Assembly (NCBI RefSeq): GCF_000813745.1
Contig: NZ_JWLC01000020.1
Coordinates: 62,001-126,000, forward strand
Direction of reading: 5' to 3'
DNA from: Leisingera sp. ANG-M1
Lineage (GTDB): Bacteria > Pseudomonadota > Alphaproteobacteria > Rhodobacterales > Rhodobacteraceae
Length of the DNA: 64,000 nt
A program made the position numbers and the translations under genes. How positions within the stretch are numbered: the first letter of the stretch is position 1; every line of letters starts with the position of its first letter. The notes below the pieces were generated by a model. The model worked only from the letters and a program-made list of their open reading frames with translations. It was not told the DNA's origin and made no database searches. This document shows, piece after piece, positions 15,397 through 24,137 of this stretch.

Positions 15397-16152
15397 TCAG
15401 GCGACGGCTTGGGCGCCGGTGATTTCGACAACGGAGCCGCAGAGGTAGCCGGCCTCGTCCGAGGCGAGGAAGGCGATCAGCGCGGCGATTTCCTCGGGTT
15501 CGCCGATGCGGCCATAGGGCACCAGCGCGTTGAGGTCGTTGAGGCTGCGCCCGGAGCGGGCGAGGTTGCTTTCCAGCATTGGGGTGCGGACTTCGCCCGG
15601 GGCGACGCCATTCACCCGGATCTTGTCCGGCGCATAGTCGCGGGCGAGGTTTTCCGTGAAGGCCACAACCGCAGCCTTGGTGGTGTTATAGGCGATGTGG
15701 CCGGGTGCGGGGTGCAGCCCCCATTGCGAGGCGGTGTTGACGATGGCGCCGCCGCCCTGGGCCTGCATCACCGGGACCACCGCCTGGCACATGTGGAAGA
15801 GCGCGTCGATGTTGACCTGGAAGGAGAGGCTCCAGTCCTCGGGGGTGAGCTCCATAAGCGCGCCGCGGCGCATCAGGCCCGCGTTGTTGCACAGCACGTC
15901 GATGCTGTGGCCTTTGGCGGTGAGGGCGGAGACAAAGCTGCGGATGGCTTGCGGGTCGGTCAAGTCGACGGCGCTGAAGTCTGCCTGGCCGCCATCGATG
16001 CGGATCGTTGCGGCCAGGTCCTCTGCGGCTCCAGCGTTGGTGTCTACGATCCAGACGTGGGCGCCCTCAGCGGCGAGGCGGCGGCAGATTGCAGCGCCGA
16101 TGCCGCCGGCGCCGCCGGTGACGACTGCTGTCTTGTTTTCGAACCGGTTCAT
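15397..16152 (-). CDS. Short-chain dehydrogenase/reductase (module A)
   Basis: A 251-residue classical SDR. The cofactor motif is TGGAGGIG (residues 12-19), followed by NNAG and the catalytic YNTTK (Tyr and Lys), with an Asp after the second beta strand (IVDTN) favouring NAD. It ends in the usual C-terminal ITGAQ segment. It lies 4 bases from the upstream SDR and 12 from the racemase-family gene. In module A it probably oxidises a hydroxyl group of the substrate or of an intermediate. Module B has only a decayed SDR at the matching place. Confidence 0.92.
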   Translation of the reverse strand: MNRFENKTAVVTGGAGGIGAAICRRLAAEGAHVWIVDTNAGAAEDLAATIRIDGGQADFSAVDLTDPQAIRSFVSALTAKGHSIDVLCNNAGLMRRGALMELTPEDWSLSFQVNIDALFHMCQAVVPVMQAQGGGAIVNTASQWGLHPAPGHIAYNTTKAAVVAFTENLARDYAPDKIRVNGVAPGEVRTPMLESNLARSGRSLNDLNALVPYGRIGEPEEIAALIAFLASDEAGYLCGSVVEITGAQAVA

Positions 16153-16156
16153 TCGG

Positions 16157-16912
16157 TTACCTCATCTGGCTGGCGCCGTTCACGTCGAGAACGGCTCCGG
16201 AAAGGGACGATTGCGACGGGCGCAGGGCAAAGGCGGTTAGTTCTGCTATTTCATTGGGTTCGGCCATGCGGCCGATGGGGATGCCCGAGAGTGCCGCCGC
16301 CTCGCCATGTTTGGCGATATAGGCCTCGGACATTTCCGTGCGGACCCAGCCAGGCGCCAGTGCGGTGGCGGTGATGTTGTCCGCTCCGAAACCGCCCGCG
16401 ATGCTTTGCGTCAGGTTGACCAGCGCCGCCTTGGTGGCGCCATAAGACATCGCTTCGGCCCGGTAGCCGCCCTGCGCCGCGCGGGAGGCCATGTTGACGA
16501 TCCGGCCGCCGCCACGGGCGCGGAAATGGGGGATGGCGGCGCGGCACAGATCTGCGGCGGCCAGCAGGTTCACCTGCACATCGCGCGCCCAGGTCGCCTG
16601 CCATTGGTCCAGCGGGTCATCCACCGAGGAGGGTGACAGGATGCCGGCATTGTTGATCAGCGCATGGATGCGGCCTGCTGCGGCTTCCGCCTCAGCCCAG
16701 AGGCGGGAGGGGGCGGCCGGGTCGCTGAGATCGGCCGCGAAGCACATGGCGCCGTTGCCGATCTCCGCCGCCAAGGCCTCTGCCGTCTCGCGGTTGCGGC
16801 CGTAATGGAGCAGCACCCGGGCGCCCTCGCGGGCGAGCTCCCGGGCGATGGCGGCGCCGATGGTGCCGGTGGCGCCGGTCAGCAGTACGGTTTGCCCTGT
16901 CAGGTGCGCCAT
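16157..16912 (-). CDS. Short-chain dehydrogenase/reductase (module A)
   Basis: A second 251-residue classical SDR, clearly different from its neighbour. Cofactor motif TGATGTIG (13-20), NNAGIL, catalytic MSYGATK. The YGRNR segment after the second strand has no acidic residue and suggests NADP preference. The gene sits between the aldehyde dehydrogenase (3-base gap) and the other SDR (4-base gap), so all three are tightly coupled. Two SDRs of different cofactor preference in one operon could invert a hydroxyl group by oxidation and re-reduction; this is inference. Confidence 0.92.
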   Translation of the reverse strand: MAHLTGQTVLLTGATGTIGAAIARELAREGARVLLHYGRNRETAEALAAEIGNGAMCFAADLSDPAAPSRLWAEAEAAAGRIHALINNAGILSPSSVDDPLDQWQATWARDVQVNLLAAADLCRAAIPHFRARGGGRIVNMASRAAQGGYRAEAMSYGATKAALVNLTQSIAGGFGADNITATALAPGWVRTEMSEAYIAKHGEAAALSGIPIGRMAEPNEIAELTAFALRPSQSSLSGAVLDVNGASQMR

Positions 16913-16915
16913 GGC

Positions 16916-18394
16916 TCAGCCTTTCAGATACCAGCCCCAGGGTTTGGAGCGGTTGTAGGTAGTAATCTGCTTGGTCTCCAAGTAGTTGTTTAGCCCCCAC
17001 TCGCCCAGCTCGCGGCCGATGCCGGATTGTTTGTAGCCGCCCCAGGGCGCTTCGGTGAACGTGGGCTGCGAGCAGTTGACCCAGACGATCCCGGCGCGGA
17101 AGGCGCGGGCAACGCGGTTGGCGCGCTCGAGATCGTTGGACATAACGGCTGCGCCGAGGCCGAAGCGGGAGTCGTTGGCCAGCGTTATAGCTTCCTCTTC
17201 GGTTTTGAAGGGGCGGATGCAGACGACGGGGCCGAAGATTTCTTCGTTCCAGATCCAAGCGTCAGTGGGGACGTCGGCAAAGATGGTGGGTTCGACATAG
17301 CAGCCGTGCTCCAATCCCTCCGGCACGCCGCCGCCGCAGACCAGGCGGGCGCCTTCGGATTTGCCGCGGGCGATGGCGGCGAGGACTTTTTCGTGCTGGC
17401 CCTGGCTGACGAGGGGGCCGAGCAGTACGCCGTCCTCCAGCCCGTGGCCGATTTTGATCTTCTGCGCCTCTTGCTGAAGCCTGGCCAGCAGGGGTTCGTA
17501 GAGACTCTCTTCGATCAGCACGCGGGAGGTGGCGGAGCAGACCTCGCCCTGGTTCCAGAAGATGCCGAACATGATCCATTCGACGGCTTCGTCGATATCC
17601 GCGTCGCCAAAGACCACCATCGGGGACTTGCCGCCAAGCTCCAGGCTGACGGTTTTGATCTCCTGCGCGGCTGTGGCCATGATGCGGGCGCCGGTGGGGA
17701 CAGAGCCGGTGAAAGCGAGCTTGTCGACGCCCGGGTGCTCGGTGAGCGGCTGCCCGGCCTCAGGGCCGAAACCGGTGACGATGTTGAGGACGCCTGCGGG
17801 CAGGCCTGCGGCGGTGGCGATAGTGCCGAGTTCCAGCGCGGTGAGCGGGGTGAGCTCCGAGGGCTTCAGCACCATGCAGCAGCCCGCGGCGAGGGCCGGG
17901 GCGACCTTCCAGGAGGCCATCAGCATCGGGAAGTTCCAGGGGATGATGGCACCTGCCACTCCGACAGGCTCTTTTACCGCCTTGGAGGTGAACTCCGCCA
18001 TCGGCAGTTCGATGTCCTGTTCGGCGCTGTTGGCAAGACGCTCGGCCAGATCGGCGTAGAAGTGAAAGCAGCCCGCGGTGTCCTCGATGTCCCAGACTGC
18101 CTCGGGCAGGGGTTTGCCGTTGTCGCGGACTTCCAGACGCGCCAGTTCGTCGGTGCGGCGGGTGATCTCATCCCCCATCCTGCGCAGGATGGCGGCGCGC
18201 TCGGCCCCGGTCATCCGCGGCCAGATGCCGGTGTCAAAGGCGGCGCGGGCGGCCTGAACGGCGGCGCCGATGTCGGCGGCATTGCCGCGGGCCACCTGGT
18301 GAAATGTCTCGCGGTTGGAAGGGTCCACCACATCGAACAGGGCGCCGGATGCGGAGGCGGCCCATTTGCCGTTGATGAAGAGTTTGTTTTGCAT
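16916..18394 (-). CDS. Aldehyde dehydrogenase (module A)
   Basis: A 492-residue NAD(P)-dependent aldehyde dehydrogenase. Catalytic residues: Asn154 (PWNF), Glu252 (LELGGKSP) and Cys286 (GEVCSATSR). I start at the ATG at 18394 (MQNKLFINGKW), 7 bases from GGAGAAC; an upstream in-frame ATG adds 11 unlikely residues. The FINGKW opening and GEVCSATSR resemble betaine-aldehyde dehydrogenases. In a hydroxyproline-type pathway the expected substrate is alpha-ketoglutarate semialdehyde; next to a choline-sulfatase, betaine aldehyde is the alternative, but no choline dehydrogenase is present. Confidence 0.92.
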   Translation of the reverse strand: MQNKLFINGKWAASASGALFDVVDPSNRETFHQVARGNAADIGAAVQAARAAFDTGIWPRMTGAERAAILRRMGDEITRRTDELARLEVRDNGKPLPEAVWDIEDTAGCFHFYADLAERLANSAEQDIELPMAEFTSKAVKEPVGVAGAIIPWNFPMLMASWKVAPALAAGCCMVLKPSELTPLTALELGTIATAAGLPAGVLNIVTGFGPEAGQPLTEHPGVDKLAFTGSVPTGARIMATAAQEIKTVSLELGGKSPMVVFGDADIDEAVEWIMFGIFWNQGEVCSATSRVLIEESLYEPLLARLQQEAQKIKIGHGLEDGVLLGPLVSQGQHEKVLAAIARGKSEGARLVCGGGVPEGLEHGCYVEPTIFADVPTDAWIWNEEIFGPVVCIRPFKTEEEAITLANDSRFGLGAAVMSNDLERANRVARAFRAGIVWVNCSQPTFTEAPWGGYKQSGIGRELGEWGLNNYLETKQITTYNRSKPWGWYLKG

Positions 18395-18431
18395 GGTTGT
18401 TCTCCGGTGCCGGCCGGTGCCCGGCAAATGT

Positions 18432-19670
18432 TTAGAAACGATCGGCCCTGTAGGCGTGCATGTCGATGTTGGGCTGGCGCCCGGCAGCGAGGCTGCGCAC
18501 CAGTTTGCCGGTGGTGGCGCTGAGAGTGAGGCCGAGCTGGCCGTGGCCGGTGGCCAGGATCACGTTGGCAGCACCCGGAGCCCGGCCGATGATGGGCTTG
18601 GTGTCCGGGGTCAGCGGGCGGCGGCCGATGCGGCGCTCGGCGGGCTCGGTGTGCAGGCCGGGCAGAACGCGCTTGGCCTTCTCCACAAGGATTTCGGCGC
18701 GTTTCCAGTTTGGCTGGGCATCAAGGCCAGCAAATTCGATGCTGCCCGCGACGGCCAGCCCGCTTTCATAAGGCGTGATGCCGAAGCCGCCCTTGGCGTA
18801 GACCATGGCGTGGGTCACATCGACGCCAGGGGCCGTGAGGCTGGTCTGGTAGCCGATGACGCCCTGCATCTGGATCGAAACGCCCAGGTCGCGGGCCAGG
18901 TCTTTGGACCAGGCGCCGGCGGCCAGGACGTATTGGTCGCCGGTGACGGTCTCGCCGCTGTCGGTGCGCACGCCTGCGGCGCCGCTGCCGTTGCGCAGGA
19001 AACTGGTGGCGCGGGCGGGTTTCACGGTACCGCCGCGGGTGGTGAAAACGCGGTGCAGCTCGGTCACGAACCGCTTGGTGTCCACCACCGAGCGCCAATC
19101 GAGGAACACCGTGGCGCAGGCGAAATCACCGGCAATTGAAGGCTCCATTTCCTTGGCCTCGCCGCCGCTGATCTCGTCAATCTGGAAGCCGAGCGCGCGG
19201 CGCATGTCGTGGAAATCGCGCTCGTGGGCGAGCTCTTCGGTACTGTCGTAGAGCTCCATCACCGGGGTCGGGCGCAGCAGGTCCGAGAGCCCATAGCGCG
19301 CCAGCATGGACTGCAGGTCGGCGAGCGACGGCAGGGTGAGCGCGGCGATGTCGGCGCTGATCGCCCGGATCCGGCTGGCGCGGGCGTTGGCGGCAAAGCG
19401 CAGGAACCAGGGCAGCACCCCGAGCGCGGATGAGGCACGCAAGGTCAGCGGCCCCAGCGGGTCCAGCAGCCAGCCCGGTGCCTTCATCATGATGCCGGGT
19501 TTAGAGAGCGGGATCACCTCGCTGACGGCGATGGATCCGCAGGAGGCCCAGCTGGCGCCTTCACCGATGGGGCCGGGTTCCAGCACGGTGACGCGGTGGC
19601 CGTCGTCCTGCAGCTCCAATGCGCAGGCGATGCCGACAACGCCGCCGCCGATGACCACGATATGGCTCAT
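18432..19670 (-). CDS. DadA-like FAD-dependent D-amino/imino acid oxidoreductase (module A)
   Basis: A 412-residue flavoprotein of the DAO/DadA family. The N-terminal FAD motif is VVIGGGVVGIACALEL (residues 4-19) and the C-terminal GHGQLGLT segment is typical of D-amino acid dehydrogenases. There is no signal peptide; electrons probably go to the respiratory chain. In hydroxyproline catabolism the matching step oxidises cis-4-hydroxy-D-proline to the pyrroline. It lies between the DapA-family gene and the aldehyde dehydrogenase, the same partners as its paralogue at 59457. Confidence 0.9.
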   Translation of the reverse strand: MSHIVVIGGGVVGIACALELQDDGHRVTVLEPGPIGEGASWASCGSIAVSEVIPLSKPGIMMKAPGWLLDPLGPLTLRASSALGVLPWFLRFAANARASRIRAISADIAALTLPSLADLQSMLARYGLSDLLRPTPVMELYDSTEELAHERDFHDMRRALGFQIDEISGGEAKEMEPSIAGDFACATVFLDWRSVVDTKRFVTELHRVFTTRGGTVKPARATSFLRNGSGAAGVRTDSGETVTGDQYVLAAGAWSKDLARDLGVSIQMQGVIGYQTSLTAPGVDVTHAMVYAKGGFGITPYESGLAVAGSIEFAGLDAQPNWKRAEILVEKAKRVLPGLHTEPAERRIGRRPLTPDTKPIIGRAPGAANVILATGHGQLGLTLSATTGKLVRSLAAGRQPNIDMHAYRADRF

Positions 19671-19734
19671 GTCTGTCTTGTCCTAAAAAGCCCGGAAACG
19701 GCGCGCCTGCGCCGCCTCCGGTCAGGGAGAGAGG

Positions 19735-20625
19735 TTACCAGTTCAGGATCGGTTCCATCGCGGCGCGGAATTCGGTCTTTTCCTGATCCGTGAGCGAGCC
19801 CAGCGGGGCGCGGCATTCGCCGACAGGCAGGCCCTGCAGCTCGCAGCCGTATTTGATCTTCTGCACGAACTTGCCGGATTCCAGGATGTTCATGGCGCGG
19901 TAGAGCGTCTTCATCATCTCTTTCGCCTTATCCAGGTCGCCCGCCTTGTAGGTGCGGTCCAGGTCGCAGCAGGCCTTGGCCATGCAGTTGGACGGGCCGC
20001 AAATCCAGCTGTCCGCGCCCCAGAACATGAAGTCCAGCGCAATGTCGTCGGAGCCGGAGACCAGCTGGATTTTGCCTTCGTAGCGCGAGGCGATGTCGAT
20101 CGCGCGCTGCAGCACGCCGGAGCTTTCCTTGATGCCGATGACGCGGGGATTGTCGGCGAAGTGGTCCATCAGCTCGAAGCTGATGTCATTGCCGTCCTTC
20201 AGCGGGTAGGAGTAGAGCACCAGGTTCACGTCGACTTCGGCCAGCACGGTCTCATAGTGCTTGATCAGCTCATCCTGGGTCGGGCGGGTGTAAAAGGGCG
20301 GCGCCAGCAGCACGTTGTCATAGCCGATGTCCTTGGCCATGGCAGTCTGCTCGATCACTTCGCGGGTGGCGGGCGCGTTGGTGCCTGCGATCAGGATCTC
20401 GTCATCGTTGGCGAATTCCTTGACGAACTGCAGCACCTGGCGGCGTTCCTCAGTGGACTGGCTGAAGTATTCGCCGGTGGAGCCGTTGGGCACCCAGCCG
20501 GTCACGCCTGCTTCACGGAAATGGGTCAGCAGTTTTTCGAAGGCACCGAAGTCGACGCTGCCGTCGGCGCTGAAGGGGGTCACGAGAGCGGGCATGACGC
20601 CCGAGAGTTTGACGTTGTAGCTCAT
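19735..20625 (-). CDS. DapA/NAL-family lyase (module A)
   Basis: A 296-residue (beta/alpha)8 Schiff-base lyase of the dihydrodipicolinate synthase family. The Schiff-base lysine is Lys166 (GIKESSG), the proton-relay tyrosine Tyr138 (LYSYP), and the carboxylate-binding loop is GSTGEY (48-53). It is unlikely to be the housekeeping DapA because it is embedded in a catabolic operon with an oxidase and an aldehyde dehydrogenase; pyrroline-4-hydroxy-2-carboxylate deaminase is the best fit. Its ATG overlaps the choline-sulfatase-like stop by four bases. Paralogue at 55904. Confidence 0.9.
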   Translation of the reverse strand: MSYNVKLSGVMPALVTPFSADGSVDFGAFEKLLTHFREAGVTGWVPNGSTGEYFSQSTEERRQVLQFVKEFANDDEILIAGTNAPATREVIEQTAMAKDIGYDNVLLAPPFYTRPTQDELIKHYETVLAEVDVNLVLYSYPLKDGNDISFELMDHFADNPRVIGIKESSGVLQRAIDIASRYEGKIQLVSGSDDIALDFMFWGADSWICGPSNCMAKACCDLDRTYKAGDLDKAKEMMKTLYRAMNILESGKFVQKIKYGCELQGLPVGECRAPLGSLTDQEKTEFRAAMEPILNW

Positions 20626-22166
20626 GAGGAGGTCCTTTTGGTGTTGTAGGGGAGGTAGCCGCGCTGTTCGACTTCGGGAAAGGCGTCGCCGCGGCGGACA
20701 TAGTTGGTGTTCTGGGTGAGAGGGCGCGGGGTGAAATCCCAGATTTCCTCGCGGCCCGTAGAGAGGGCGTTGTCGATCAGTTTGCGCGCAACCTGGCTGG
20801 CGATGACGTCATCCAGCAGGGTGTCGAGCGGCCAGGTCTGTTCGGCAAGTTCGGTCAGGCGGGCCTCGTCCGCATCGCCTTGGCCTGCCAGGTTGACCTG
20901 CTCCAGCGGGTCGGCGGCGAGGTCATAGAGCTGCGGCGGGTAGGCGCGGGAGATCACCAGCTTCTTGTCGCCGTCGCGGACGCAGACACGCGGGGCGGAG
21001 GTGCCGCCGTCGATGTGTTCGGCAAAAACGGGGCCGATCAGGGCCTCGCTCCGCAGGGCGGGCATCAGGCTGCGGCCGTCCAAGGGCGTCTTGATGGCCT
21101 CGCCCCGGATGCCGCCGATGTCGAGGAGGGTCGGGAAGATATCCAGCAGCGAGGCCGGTGCCGCGACCCGGCCGGGGGCGTGCCCTGGATGGGCGATGAT
21201 CAGCGGTACCTGAATGGCCGGGTTGAACAGGGTCTTTTTGAACCACATGCCGCGCTCGCCGATCATGTCGCCATGGTCGGAGGCAAAGAGCACCACGGTG
21301 TTGTCTGCATAGCCGCTCTCGTCCAGCGCCTGCATCAGGCGGCCGAACAGGTCATCGACGTAAGAAATCATCCCGTAATAGCCGCGCCGCGCGTTGCGGT
21401 AGTCCTGCTCGCTCAGCGCGCATTTGTCTTGGCCGTAGTGGTAGTAGAGCGACTGGCTGTGGGCGTCGCGCTGTTCCACCGGGATATGGGGCACCTGCGG
21501 GGCGTCGATAGTGTCTTCCGGGTGGCGGTCCCAGTATTCCTGGGTGGTCACATAGGGGTCATGCGGATGGGTCAGCGAGACCGTCATCATGAAGGGACGG
21601 GTGTCGTCGCTGCGCGCCCGGGTGTAGAGCTCGCGCACAGCGTGGTGGATGACGTCCTCGTCGTAGTCGATCTGCATCGACCGGGCAACGGGGCCTGCGT
21701 CGCGCACGGTGTCGATGGTGGAGACGCCGAAGGTATAGGCGCGCTCTTCGTCCTTGTTGTAGTCGCGGAAATCTGCGTCCGGGGTCCAGGACATGTCGGC
21801 CGGGTAGATCTCGGTCGTGAGGCGTTCCTCAAACCCGTGGTATTGGTCGGGGCCGACGAAGTGCATCTTGCCTGAGATACAGGTGTAATAGCCGTTTGCC
21901 CGCAGGTAATGGGCAAATGTCGGGGTGGAGGCGGTGAATTCGGCGCCGTTGTCATAGGCACCGATGCGCGAGGGCAGGCGGCCTGCCATCATTCCGAACC
22001 GAGATGGCGCGCAAAGCGGATAGGGGCAATAGGCGTTTTCGAACACCGTGCCGCGCGCCGCCAAAGCGTCGATGTTGGGGGTTTTGCAGGTGGTGCCGCC
22101 ATAGGCGTTCAGCACAAATGAGGTGAGCTGATCGACCATGAACAGGATGATGTTGGGTTTTGTCAT
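20622..22166 (-). CDS. Choline-sulfatase-like sulfatase (module A)
   Basis: A 514-residue type I sulfatase close to BetC. The formylglycine-forming Cys52 is in CAPSR; metal ligands include Asp12 (MVDQL) and the ASDHGD segment. The C-terminal tail IWDFTPR...NYVRR is the choline-sulfatase C-terminal domain signature. No signal peptide, so it acts in the cytoplasm and would need an anaerobic or FGE-type maturase encoded elsewhere. It is coupled by ATGA overlap to the DapA-family gene rather than to betA/betB, so the true substrate may be a sulfate ester other than choline sulfate, for example an O-sulfated imino acid or betaine. Confidence 0.9.
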   Translation of the reverse strand: MTKPNIILFMVDQLTSFVLNAYGGTTCKTPNIDALAARGTVFENAYCPYPLCAPSRFGMMAGRLPSRIGAYDNGAEFTASTPTFAHYLRANGYYTCISGKMHFVGPDQYHGFEERLTTEIYPADMSWTPDADFRDYNKDEERAYTFGVSTIDTVRDAGPVARSMQIDYDEDVIHHAVRELYTRARSDDTRPFMMTVSLTHPHDPYVTTQEYWDRHPEDTIDAPQVPHIPVEQRDAHSQSLYYHYGQDKCALSEQDYRNARRGYYGMISYVDDLFGRLMQALDESGYADNTVVLFASDHGDMIGERGMWFKKTLFNPAIQVPLIIAHPGHAPGRVAAPASLLDIFPTLLDIGGIRGEAIKTPLDGRSLMPALRSEALIGPVFAEHIDGGTSAPRVCVRDGDKKLVISRAYPPQLYDLAADPLEQVNLAGQGDADEARLTELAEQTWPLDTLLDDVIASQVARKLIDNALSTGREEIWDFTPRPLTQNTNYVRRGDAFPEVEQRGYLPYNTKRTSS

Positions 22167-22208
22167 GCTTTGTCCAATTGCTTAGCAGTACCACGGTGAG
22201 CGTCTGCC

Positions 22209-22258
22209 CGGGCGGGTGCGGAACGCGCCCGCCGTGGGGCGGGCGACGCGTGCCCGCC
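22209..22258 (-). other. GC-rich hairpin pair between transporter and enzyme genes of module A
   Basis: The 132-base gap between the ABC ATPase and the sulfatase gene contains two perfect stems: CGGGCG / CGCCCG (22209-22231) and GGCGGGC / GCCCGCC with a 7-base loop (22238-22258). There is no U-tract. They probably set different mRNA levels for the transporter and enzyme halves of the operon; a second promoter in this gap cannot be excluded. Confidence 0.5.
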
Positions 22259-22298
22259 GCTTGTGCGACGGGCAGGAATTCTGAGGAAACACGGCACT

Positions 22299-23045
22299 TC
22301 AATGCCCCAGAACCTGGCTGAGGAACGTTCGGGTGCGTTCGTTCTGCGGGTTGTCGAAGAACTGCTCGGGCGTGCCCTGTTCGACGATCTCACCATCGGC
22401 CATAAAGATCACCCGGTCGGCGACCTGCCGGGCAAAGCCCATCTCGTGGGTGACGCAGACCATGGTCATGCCGTCTTCGGCCAGCGACACCATCACGTCG
22501 AGCACCTCGGAAATCATCTCAGGGTCCAGGGCCGAGGTGGGTTCGTCAAACAGCATGATCTCGGGCTTCATGCAGAGCGCCCGTGCTATTGCGACCCGCT
22601 GCTGCTGGCCGCCCGACAGCTGGCCGGGGAATTTGTCGGCCTGCTCGGGGATCTTGACCTTGTGCAGGTATTCCATCGCCACCGCCTCGGCCTCTTCGCG
22701 CTTCTGCTTGCGCACCAGGATCGGGGCGAGGGTGCAGTTCTCCAGGATGGTCATGTGCGGGAACAGGTTGAAGTGCTGAAACACCATGCCGGTCTCGCGG
22801 CGGATCTCGTCGATGTGGTCGAGGTTGTCGTCCAGCTCGGTGCCCAGCACATTGATCGAGCCCGCGTGGTAATCCTCCAGCTTGTTGATGCAGCGGATCA
22901 GGGTGGACTTGCCGGAGCCGGAGGGGCCGCAGACGACGATTTTCTCGCCCTTGCGGATGTCCAGGTTGATGTTCTTCAGCGCGTGAAAGCTGCCGTAGTA
23001 TTTGTCCATATCGGCGATGCGCACTGCGGTGTCGGTTGCGGGCAT
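22299..23045 (-). CDS. Amino-acid ABC transporter ATP-binding protein, AapP/GlnQ type (module A)
   Basis: A 248-residue ABC ATPase. Walker [10 protein letters not shown], signature LSGGQQQR, Walker [15 protein letters not shown]-loop CVTHEMGF. The [11 protein letters not shown] segment and length fit the polar-amino-acid subfamily. I place the start at the ATG at 23045 after GGAGG; longer upstream frames run through the permease gene. It energises the two permeases upstream in the same operon. The order binding protein, two large permeases, ATPase is that of the rhizobial general amino-acid system AapJQMP. Confidence 0.95.
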   Translation of the reverse strand: MPATDTAVRIADMDKYYGSFHALKNINLDIRKGEKIVVCGPSGSGKSTLIRCINKLEDYHAGSINVLGTELDDNLDHIDEIRRETGMVFQHFNLFPHMTILENCTLAPILVRKQKREEAEAVAMEYLHKVKIPEQADKFPGQLSGGQQQRVAIARALCMKPEIMLFDEPTSALDPEMISEVLDVMVSLAEDGMTMVCVTHEMGFARQVADRVIFMADGEIVEQGTPEQFFDNPQNERTRTFLSQVLGH

Positions 23046-23056
23046 GGGTTCCTCCC

Positions 23057-24124
23057 TCAGCGGCTGGCAACGGCCAGGCGGCGTTCCAGATAGGCGCCGT
23101 AGCGGGACAGCGCGAAGACGAAGACAAAGAAGATGAGCGCGACGAAGCTGTAGACTTCGATATGGGCAAAGCTCCATTCGGCGGTGCCAAAGGCCGCATT
23201 GCCCGAGGCCATCACATCAAAGAAGCCGATGATCACAACCAGCGAGGTCTCCTTGAAGGTGATCACAAACTGGTTGATGGTCGGCGGCAGCGCGTTGCGG
23301 AAGGCCTGCGGCAGCACGATATAGCTGATGCGGTGCCAGTAAGACATGCCAAGCGCCTTGGCAGCCTCTTCCTGGCCGGCGGGCAGCGCCTGTATGCCGC
23401 CGCGGATGATCTCGGCCTGATAGCAGGCAAAGAACAGCGCGTAGCCGACGATGACGCGGTAGAGCTTGTCGCCGATCAGCCAGCCCGGCAGCACAAAGGG
23501 CAGCACGATGGCAAAGGTGAACATGATCGACAGCAAGGGCAGCGAGCGGATGGTGTCGATCACCAGCCCCATGGTGCGGGCGATCCACGGGAGCTCGGAC
23601 CGGCGCAGCAGGGCAAAGACGATGGACAGCGGCATGCCGATGATGGCGACCGCGGCGAAGACGAAGATGGTCAGCGACAGGCCGCCCCAGCTTTGCGGCG
23701 GGATTTCTTTGAGCCCGAAATAACCGCCTGCCATCAGCACATAGAAAACGGCAAACCCTGTGAGCCACAGCACCGGCAGGCGCCTGGCGTTCCAGAACCA
23801 GGGCACGCAGGAGAGCGCGGTGACCAGCACGATGGCGGCGCAGGCGATGGCCGAGCGCCACTGTTCCTCAAACGGGTAGAGACCGAACAGGATCAGCCGC
23901 CAGCGCGCGTCGATCACCGACCAGCAGGCGCCGGCATCGTGGCCGCACAGCTCCTTGTCGGCGGCGCTGAACACGGCGTCCAGAACGGCCCAGTTCAGCA
24001 GGCTCCATAGGATCCACAGGGTAATGGCGCCGAAGAGGACCGACATGGCGGTATCCAGGCGGGTGGCGAAGTAGCGGGTGCGGACGTGATCCAGCAGGGT
24101 GGGGCGGTGATAGGTCTTGGCCAT
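23057..24124 (-). CDS. Amino-acid ABC transporter permease, AapM type (module A)
   Basis: A 355-residue inner-membrane permease of the HisMQ family. It has the long N-terminal extension with extra membrane spans that marks the AapM branch. The EAA-loop, which docks to the ATPase, is seen as [12 protein letters not shown] near residue 255. AGGAG precedes the ATG. It is 11 bases from the ATPase gene and 13 from the partner permease. An Aap-type carrier usually has a broad L-amino-acid range; here context suggests proline-like or betaine-like compounds. Confidence 0.93.
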   Translation of the reverse strand: MAKTYHRPTLLDHVRTRYFATRLDTAMSVLFGAITLWILWSLLNWAVLDAVFSAADKELCGHDAGACWSVIDARWRLILFGLYPFEEQWRSAIACAAIVLVTALSCVPWFWNARRLPVLWLTGFAVFYVLMAGGYFGLKEIPPQSWGGLSLTIFVFAAVAIIGMPLSIVFALLRRSELPWIARTMGLVIDTIRSLPLLSIMFTFAIVLPFVLPGWLIGDKLYRVIVGYALFFACYQAEIIRGGIQALPAGQEEAAKALGMSYWHRISYIVLPQAFRNALPPTINQFVITFKETSLVVIIGFFDVMASGNAAFGTAEWSFAHIEVYSFVALIFFVFVFALSRYGAYLERRLAVASR

Positions 24125-24137
24125 GGCGTGTGCTCCT

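Noticed and set aside
19735-20625. N-acetylneuraminate lyase of a sialic acid pathway (with TRAP and RpiR genes nearby)
   Set aside because: No nanE/nanK-type genes; it is embedded with an oxidase, aldehyde dehydrogenase and racemase-family gene, and the TRAP operon is a separate unit.
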